From contig NZ_NPKJ01000015.1 of assembly GCF_002284575.1 (NCBI RefSeq), positions 1-64,000 of the forward strand: a stretch of 64,000 nt of DNA. The letters run 5' to 3'. Both the position numbers and the translations under genes were made by a program. The first letter of the stretch is position 1; every line of letters starts with the position of its first letter. Under the pieces are notes generated by a model. That model was not told the DNA's origin, did no database searches, and saw nothing but the letters and a program-made list of their open reading frames with translations. Source of the DNA: Mesorhizobium temperatum. Lineage in GTDB: Bacteria; Pseudomonadota; Alphaproteobacteria; Rhizobiales; Rhizobiaceae. Shown in pieces: positions 9,136-17,813 of the stretch.

Positions 9136-10215
9136 TTAAGCGCTGACGCTTTGTGCGATCGCGCCCAAGGGCGCCCCAAGTGGCCGGCATGAATTGCGGA
9201 TCATCAGGCGTCCCTTGAGCGCCAGCTTGCGCGGCGGCGCGTCCCTGTTTCCGGCGAGCCGGTCGAGCAGCAGATTGGCCGCCTGCTCGCCGATCGCCTT
9301 GACCGGTTGTGCGACCGTGGTCAGTTGCGGCTGGAACACGTCCGACCATGGAAAATCGTCGAAGCAGGCGACCGAAATATCCTCGGGGCAGGACAGTCCG
9401 ATATCGCGGATCGCCTTCATGGTGCCGATCACCATCGGGTTGTTGGCCGAGAAGATCGCGCTCGGGCGGTCGTGCAGCGAAAGCAGCTGCATCGTCGCGT
9501 TGTAGCCGTCGACTTCATGGAAATTGCCGAAGCGGACGAGCTCATTCTCAACCGGCAGACCGGCGGCCTGGAGTGCCTCGCGATACCCTGTCATGCGGTC
9601 ATGCATGGGCGAGATGTCGAACGAGCCGGAGATGTAGCCGATCCGCCGGTGGCCGAGATCGATCAGATAGCTGATGGCGTCGAACACTGCGCGCTGGTTG
9701 TCGAGAACGACGGTGTCGGTATCGACGCCTTCGCAAACGCGGTCGAGCAGCACCACCGGCACCTTGGCGTCGTCGACAATTCTCTTCAGGATCGCGCCGT
9801 CGCCAACGCGCGCGACGATCAGCCCGTCGACCATCCGGTCGAGCAGCAGCCTGATCTGGTCATCCTGCGTGTTCAGATCCTCGTCCGTGCAGCACAGCAT
9901 AACCGCATAGCCGGCGCGGTCGAATGCCTGCTGGATAACCGAAACGACATCGGTGAAGAACGGATTGGTGATGTGGGGAACGGTAAGCCCGATGGTGCGG
10001 GTCGTACCCATCTTCAGGCTGCGGGCAATCGCGTTGCGCTTATAGCCGATGTCGCGGATCGCCTGTTCGATGCGCTGGCTGAGCTCGGGACTGACGGTCG
10101 CGGTGCCGTTGATCAGCGCCGAGACGGTGGCGACCGAAACACGCGCCGCTTCAGCCACGTGCAGCATGGTCGGGGCCGTGGACTTTCGCTGCTTTTTTCG
10201 CCCTGACGCCATCAT
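9136..10215 (-). CDS. LacI-family transcriptional regulator
   Basis: A 359-residue repressor with an N-terminal LacI helix-turn-helix (M-L-H-V-A-E-A-A-R-V-S-V-A-T-V-S-A-L-I-N-G, residues about 17-37), the hinge helix (Y-K-R-N-A-I-A-R-S-L) and a type I periplasmic-binding-fold effector domain beginning T-R-T-I-G-L-T-V-P-H-I-T-N-P-F-F. It is divergent from the sugar ABC importer at 10387. The gap between them carries two GAAACGTTT-type palindromes, so it very likely represses both itself and the importer until the sugar is present. Confidence 0.92.
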   Translation of the reverse strand: MMASGRKKQRKSTAPTMLHVAEAARVSVATVSALINGTATVSPELSQRIEQAIRDIGYKRNAIARSLKMGTTRTIGLTVPHITNPFFTDVVSVIQQAFDRAGYAVMLCCTDEDLNTQDDQIRLLLDRMVDGLIVARVGDGAILKRIVDDAKVPVVLLDRVCEGVDTDTVVLDNQRAVFDAISYLIDLGHRRIGYISGSFDISPMHDRMTGYREALQAAGLPVENELVRFGNFHEVDGYNATMQLLSLHDRPSAIFSANNPMVIGTMKAIRDIGLSCPEDISVACFDDFPWSDVFQPQLTTVAQPVKAIGEQAANLLLDRLAGNRDAPPRKLALKGRLMIRNSCRPLGAPLGAIAQSVSA

Positions 10216-10219
10216 TTTC

Positions 10220-10229
10220 GAAACGTTTC
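10220..10229. promoter_or_regulatory. LacI-type operator next to the regulator gene
   Basis: The perfect palindrome gaaacgtttc lies 5 bases before the start of the LacI gene. The central ACGT is the hallmark of LacI-family sites, and a second copy is near 10327. Confidence 0.65.
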
Positions 10230-10326
10230 ACCGCCCTCTGGCTGCAATACCTACGGAATCTCGCAGATTTGCGCAAGAATTGAAATGCATCAATCCCGCC
10301 TCATCAGATACCGGCTTGACATGATC

Positions 10327-10336
10327 GAAACGTTTA
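10327..10336. promoter_or_regulatory. Second LacI-type operator before the importer
   Basis: The sequence gaaacgttta matches the first site at nine of ten positions. It lies about 50 bases before the ATPase start codon, where a repressor would cover the promoter. Confidence 0.6.
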
Positions 10337-10386
10337 GATTAGCGTTTGGGACATTCGACGACGACGGAAGGGAGGCCGTTCTTGTC

Positions 10387-13294
<2,908 letters not shown>

Positions 13295-13298
<4 letters not shown>

Positions 13299-14263
13299 AA
13301 CGACGTGAATTGCTGAAGCTCGCCGCTGTCACCGCGGCACTGCTGACCACGACCGCGCTTTTGGCCAGCGGCAACGCCTACGCGCAGGACAAGAAGTGGA
13401 AGATCGGCTTCTCGCAGGTGACGACCATCGAGCCCTGGCGCGCCCAGTTCAACAAGGACATCCTGGCTGAGGCCGCCAAGCATCCGGAAGTCGAGCTGAT
13501 CGTAACCGACGGCGAGGACAAGACGGAAAAGCAGGTCGCCGATGTCGAAAACCTGATCCGCCAGGAGGTCGACGCGCTGCTGGTGTCACCGAAGGAATCC
13601 GCCGGCTTGACCGGCGTCGTGCAGCAGGCGATCGACGCCAAGATCCCGGTCTTCGTGCTCGACCGCAACGTCGAGACCAAGGACTACACGCAGTTCGTCG
13701 GCGGCGACAACAAGCTGATCGGCCGGGCTGCCGGTGAATACGCCGTCGAATTGCTCGGCGGCAAGGGCAAGGCCGCCGGCAATGTCGTCGAGATCTGGGG
13801 CGGAATGGGTACCCAGCCGGCACATGACCGCCATGACGGCTTCCATGAATTCACTGACAAGGAGCCGGGCATAAAATATTTGCTCGACCAGCAGTCGGGC
13901 GACTGGAAGCAGGACCAGGCTTACAACATCATGGCCACGGCACTGCGCAACAACGAGAAGATCGACCTCGTCTATGGTCACAACGATCCGATGGCCTACG
14001 GCGCCTATCTTGCCGCCAAGGATGTCGGCCGCGAGAAGGACATCAAGTTCATCGGCATCGACGGCCTGCCCAATGAAGGCGTGCAGCTTGTTGCCAATGG
14101 TGAGCTGACGGCGACGTTCACCTATGTGACACCAGGTGCCGAAGGGCTGCGGCAGGCGATCAAGTTTCTGAACGGCGAGAAGGTCGAAAAGACCATCACG
14201 CTGCCGACGCAGAAGATCACCATGGAAAATGCCGCCCAGATCCTGAAGGAGCACGGGCTCTGA
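13295..14263 (+). CDS. Periplasmic sugar-binding protein of the importer
   Basis: A 322-residue type I periplasmic binding protein. It starts with an R-R-E-L-L-K twin-arginine-like signal (M-K-R-R-E-L-L-K-L-A ... N-A-Y-A-Q, cleavage about residue 30), then W-K-I-G-F-S-Q-V-T-T-I-E-P-W-R, a D-G-E-D-K-T-E-K-Q strand-helix and D-R-N-V in the hinge. The F-S-Q-V ... D-G-x-x-K-x-x-x-Q pattern resembles YtfQ (galactofuranose) more than RbsB, but that is not proof of substrate. A GGAGG ribosome-binding site sits inside the end of the permease gene, giving this normally abundant subunit its own strong initiation. A palindromic repeat follows the stop. Confidence 0.88.
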
Positions 14264-14285
14264 GACGAAGTCGTCGATGACGGCG

Positions 14286-14337
14286 CCCCTCTCCCCGTTC
14301 TACGGGGAGAGGATGCCGGCAGGCAGGTGAGGGGCAG
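14286..14337. repeat. Rhizobial palindromic repeat (CTCTCCCCGT type), intergenic copy
   Basis: The stem cccctctccccgt ... acggggagagg is followed by tgccggcaggcaggtgaggggca. A longer version with the same terminal and core words lies inside the molybdenum hydroxylase gene at 20120-20241. Here it occupies the convergent space between the binding protein and the MarR gene and may also act as a terminator. Confidence 0.8.
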
Positions 14338-14355
14338 CGCTGACCAAGGCCGCGC

Positions 14356-14817
14356 TCACGCCAGCTTGGCCAAAAGCCTCATGAAAATCGCGGCCTCCTT
14401 GGCCGAAAGCGGCGCCAGCGTTTCCTCGGTGATCTCGCGGGCGATCGGGATCAGCCGCTCGACGGCATTGCGGCCTTCAGCGGTCAGATTGACCAGCAGG
14501 CGCCTTTTGTCGACCTCATGCTTGGAAAGCTCGACCAGGCCGCGCGCCTTGAGCCGGTCGATGACGCCTTTCACCGTCGCCGCGTCCATGGCGATCAGGC
14601 TGCCAAGCTGGTTCTGCGAGGTCTCGCCGACATCGTGCAATTTGGCCAGGGCGGCGAATTGCGGCGGTGTCAGGTCGGCAATGTGCGCGGCGAAGATCGA
14701 GACATGGCGCTGGTGCGCCTTGCGCAGGATGAAGCCGACCTGCTCCTGCAAGCGGTAATCGTTTTCGTCAGGCTCCTCTGCCTCGACCAGCTTGAGCTTG
14801 ATGTCTTCGGCGCTCAC
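14356..14817 (-). CDS. MarR-family transcriptional regulator
   Basis: A 153-residue winged-helix regulator. The DNA-binding segment is visible as L-T-P-P-Q-F-A-A-L-A-K-L, then S-Q-N-Q-L-G-S-L-I-A-M-D-A-A-T-V-K-G-V-I-D-R-L-K-A-R-G-L and the wing D-K-R-R-L-L-V-N-L-T. It starts at a GTG that overlaps the stop of the DUF1185 gene (GTGA), so it is the last gene of the six-gene operon. MarR proteins commonly sense aromatic or heterocyclic acids, which fits the pathway genes upstream. A candidate operator lies before the first gene of the operon at 21730-21747. Confidence 0.88.
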   Translation of the reverse strand: MSAEDIKLKLVEAEEPDENDYRLQEQVGFILRKAHQRHVSIFAAHIADLTPPQFAALAKLHDVGETSQNQLGSLIAMDAATVKGVIDRLKARGLVELSKHEVDKRRLLVNLTAEGRNAVERLIPIAREITEETLAPLSAKEAAIFMRLLAKLA

Positions 14818-15398
14818 CGCAGTCCGTCCCACGCCTTGATGTCTTTTGCCGCGAGGCCGCCCATGCGGTCGTGCACGCGCGGGCCACAGGTCATGGCGAG
14901 GCAGAACAGGATCTCGTCGGGACGAGGCCCGTCGCTGATGCCGACCTCCATGGCATCGAAATGACTGCGCACATAGGCGGCGTTGACATGGCCGAGCGGC
15001 ACGTCGAGCCGCGAGCCGAAGGCGCCGACCTTCTTTGCCGATGGCACGATCGCCTTGGCGTCGCCGAGCCGCTCGCGCATCGCATAGCCGCCAGGCACAT
15101 GCCACAGCGCGCCATGCTCCAGTTCGCCGGCGATACCGACGATGGCGCCCTTGCCGTAGCCATCGATCTGCTTCACGTCGCCACCCAATGCGGCGATCAG
15201 CTTGTCGGAGAGCAGCAACCCGAGCGGCTTCAGATCGTCCATGGCGCTCTGGAGGTCTTCCACGTAACGGCCGGCGAATGGGTTCTTCACCACCGCCATG
15301 GCGGCGGCGCGGCGGCGCGGCACCTTCGCCACCGGCCCGCCCTCATGAAATATCTCCTCCGTCAGCACCGCAATCTTGCGGATCGCAAACTCAGGCAT
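14814..15398 (-). CDS. Amino acid synthesis family protein (DUF1185)
   Basis: A 194-residue single-domain protein that matches the DUF1185 family in its visible motifs: R-K-I-A-V-L-T-E-E-I-F-H-E-G-G at the start, G-K-G-A-I-V-G-I-A-G-E-L-E-H-G-A in the centre and G-P-R-P-D-E-I-L-F near the C-terminus. Structures of two family members led to the annotation amino acid synthesis, but no reaction is established. Here it is the fifth gene of a likely heterocycle-degrading operon and overlaps both neighbours (8 bases with UPF0280 upstream, 4 with MarR downstream), which suggests a catabolic role such as handling a cyclic amide intermediate. That role is inference. Confidence 0.8.
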   Translation of the reverse strand: MPEFAIRKIAVLTEEIFHEGGPVAKVPRRRAAAMAVVKNPFAGRYVEDLQSAMDDLKPLGLLLSDKLIAALGGDVKQIDGYGKGAIVGIAGELEHGALWHVPGGYAMRERLGDAKAIVPSAKKVGAFGSRLDVPLGHVNAAYVRSHFDAMEVGISDGPRPDEILFCLAMTCGPRVHDRMGGLAAKDIKAWDGLR

Positions 15399-16272
15399 GG
15401 GCAATTTCCTTCCTTGATTTCTCGTTGGGCGCAACGAGCGCCATGGGACCGGCGATCCGTGCCTGACCGGCAAGGAACAAGGCTGAAGCGGCAATCAGGC
15501 CACGTCGCCGAAAATCTTCGGCGACAGCGATCCCACTGTCGAGCGCGGCGGCTATTTCGCCCGATGAAAGCGCGCCGACGGCTTGGGTGACCAATCGATC
15601 GCCAAGGTCGCTGTCCGGCGCCAAATCGCGCGCCGGCATGCGCTCGATGGCGCGATGACCGGGCAGGTCGACGGCGTTGGCGATCAGGGTCGCGGCGGCA
15701 TCGGCTTCAGCACCGGTCCGCGCCAGTACGGTAACAGCGTCGGCGATGCCGAGCGAAAAGGAACGGCCGCGCCAGCCGCTTGTCGCGACGCCGCGAATCC
15801 CGTCTTCGGCACGGATCGTGATCCGGTCTGCCAGTCCATGGCCCGTCCCGGCAATGGCGACGGTCATGGACCGGCCGTTGCCGAGATGGATCGCGCTGTC
15901 GCCGCCATTATTGACGTAGGCGCGATCGAGCCGGCGGCCGGCCAGCAGCGCACCAAGCATTTCGTCGGCTACCGAACCGGCGACCGCAGCCATCGGCGTG
16001 ATGAATTGTTTCGCCAGCGGAACAATCGCTTCTTCCATACGTCGCGCCGTCGGGCCAGCGAAAGCACGTGGTCGCGACGAGGCCGGATGGCGCAGTTCTG
16101 GCAGTTCGTCGACGAGCTCCTGCAGGATCGTTTGAAACCGCGCCACCGCCTGGCCATAGGCGGCGCGGCATTCGTCCGCACCGCCAAATGCCTCGATGAT
16201 CAAGTCGATCGGGCCATGATTGAGATGCAGCCGCCTGCCGTCCTCAAGCCAATGTACCTGCGGCCCGTTCAT
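15391..16272 (-). CDS. UPF0280 family protein (ApbE-like flavin-transferase fold)
   Basis: A 293-residue protein of the UPF0280 family. Visible motifs are R-A-F-A-G-P-T-A-R-R-M near residue 86, the alanine-rich A-A-V-A-G-S-V-A-D-E-M near 112 and Y-V-N-N-G-G-D-S-A-I-H-L, which resembles the V-x-x-G-G-D motif that binds FAD in ApbE flavin transferases. ApbE attaches FMN covalently to partner proteins. Its place between a probable iron-sulfur/flavin reductase and DUF1185, with one-base and eight-base overlaps, hints that it matures or assists the reductase, but this has not been shown. ATG 16272 is shared with the upstream stop (TGATG). Confidence 0.78.
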   Translation of the reverse strand: MNGPQVHWLEDGRRLHLNHGPIDLIIEAFGGADECRAAYGQAVARFQTILQELVDELPELRHPASSRPRAFAGPTARRMEEAIVPLAKQFITPMAAVAGSVADEMLGALLAGRRLDRAYVNNGGDSAIHLGNGRSMTVAIAGTGHGLADRITIRAEDGIRGVATSGWRGRSFSLGIADAVTVLARTGAEADAAATLIANAVDLPGHRAIERMPARDLAPDSDLGDRLVTQAVGALSSGEIAAALDSGIAVAEDFRRRGLIAASALFLAGQARIAGPMALVAPNEKSRKEIAHA

Positions 16273-17813
16273 CACCCGACCCCGTTGCCCGCTGCACGCC
16301 GCAACTGCGCCAGCGGCGGCCATAGATTGCTGGCCGGCGCAGCCGTGCCGCGGCGCGGGTTGAGATACTCGCCGCCTTTGGCCAGAATGTCGTCAACGCT
16401 GCGGATCTCGGCTTCGTAGCCGCCGAGCCTGACATAATCGTCGCGGCGCAGGGTGAACTCGATCGGCGCCACCAGCGCCGGCGTCGGTACATAGCCGAAG
16501 GCGCCTTCTGGCACGCGGGTGACATCGACCATCAGCGTGATGCCGCCGCCCGGCCAGACATAGACCGGCGCGCCGCCGACCGTCACATAAGTCGTCAGGC
16601 CCTGCACCGAGCGGGTCAGATTGACCGGGTTCTCGGTGACGCCGGCGCGCAGCGAGCCGCCGGCACCGCCGACGAACAGCACGGTGCATAGCGCCGGCTC
16701 GCAATTCTCCTCGATCAGGCCGACGGATTTCTGCAGCCGCTCCGGGAATGGTTTCTGCACCGGCTTCAATGCGTCGTCGAGCTCGTAATAGGCGAACTGC
16801 TCGCCGGTGGTCGAGACCATCAGCAGCGACAGGCCGGGACGCGCGCCTTTCTTCGCGTTCCATTCGCCAAGGATCGACAGCGGGTCGGAAATGCTGGTGC
16901 CGCCCCAGCCGAGGCCGGGCTCCGACACCTTGAAATAGCGGCCCGGCGTCGAGCGGCGGCCGATGATTTTTATCCCCGTATCCTGCCAGCCGAGCACCTT
17001 GCCCGCCTGATGCTCGGAGACGACGCCGGTGATGTGGTCGTCGACCACCACCACCTCGTCGACCAGGCCGCGCCACTGGGTGGCGAACATGCCGATGGTG
17101 GCAGAGCCGCAGCCGACGCGCATCCGATGTTCAAGCTTGCCGTCGATGACCGGCGGCTTGCCGGCTTCGACGATGATCACAGCGCCGCCGTCGATGGTGA
17201 GTTCGACCGGCTTGCGGTTGCACAGATTAAGCAGCGCATCGCAGGTGGCGCGACCTTCGGCCTTGGAGCCGCCGGTCAGATGATGCACGCCGCCCAGCGA
17301 CAGCATCTGCGAACCATATTCGCCTGTCGTGACATGGCCGATCGCCTCGCCCGCCGAACGGACCGTCGCCGTTTCGGGGCCGATATGACGGTCGGTATCG
17401 ATCTTCACCTTGACGCCGCAGTAGGAGAAGATGCCCTCGGTGACGACGGTGACGAGATCGACGCCTTCGACCTCCTGGCTGACGATGAAAGGTGCCGGCT
17501 TGTAGTCGGGATAGGTGGTGCCGGCGCCGATCGCGGTGACGAAGCGGCGGCCGGTGTTGACCAGTTCGCCGTCCCATTCTTCGCCCTCGGCGACAAACGG
17601 CACGACCGCACCGCCGGCCTCGGTCGCGTGGTCGAGGATGGTTAGCGGATCCATCCGCACGATCCTGCCGCCGACGTTGCCGTAGCGATCACAGGCGCCG
17701 GTGCGGCCATCTGATATGTAGCACATGACCGGGCAGGCATCGCAGCGGATTTTTTCCGCCACCTGCTTCTCGCCGGGATCGTGCGTCTCGAAGCGTTCGG
17801 CAAGCTCGCTCAT
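16272..17813 (-). CDS. 6-hydroxynicotinate reductase-like iron-sulfur protein
   Basis: A 513-residue cytoplasmic protein. Near the N-terminus four cysteines stand in C-D-A-C-P-V-M-C ... G-A-C-D-R-Y-G-N (about residues 24-45), a likely Fe-S binding site. The body has many glycine-rich segments (G-A-G-T-T-Y-P, G-G-V-H-H-L-T-G-G, G-G-A-G-G-S-L-R-A-G-V). The sequence fits proteins annotated as 6-hydroxynicotinate reductase, the ferredoxin-dependent enzyme that dearomatises 6-hydroxynicotinate in Eubacterium barkeri and was reported as an activity in Azorhizobium. Coupling with a molybdenum hydroxylase gene directly upstream (4-base overlap) fits a hydroxylate-then-reduce pathway. The actual ring substrate is not determined. 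Confidence 0.75.
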   Translation of the reverse strand: MSELAERFETHDPGEKQVAEKIRCDACPVMCYISDGRTGACDRYGNVGGRIVRMDPLTILDHATEAGGAVVPFVAEGEEWDGELVNTGRRFVTAIGAGTTYPDYKPAPFIVSQEVEGVDLVTVVTEGIFSYCGVKVKIDTDRHIGPETATVRSAGEAIGHVTTGEYGSQMLSLGGVHHLTGGSKAEGRATCDALLNLCNRKPVELTIDGGAVIIVEAGKPPVIDGKLEHRMRVGCGSATIGMFATQWRGLVDEVVVVDDHITGVVSEHQAGKVLGWQDTGIKIIGRRSTPGRYFKVSEPGLGWGGTSISDPLSILGEWNAKKGARPGLSLLMVSTTGEQFAYYELDDALKPVQKPFPERLQKSVGLIEENCEPALCTVLFVGGAGGSLRAGVTENPVNLTRSVQGLTTYVTVGGAPVYVWPGGGITLMVDVTRVPEGAFGYVPTPALVAPIEFTLRRDDYVRLGGYEAEIRSVDDILAKGGEYLNPRRGTAAPASNLWPPLAQLRRAAGNGVG

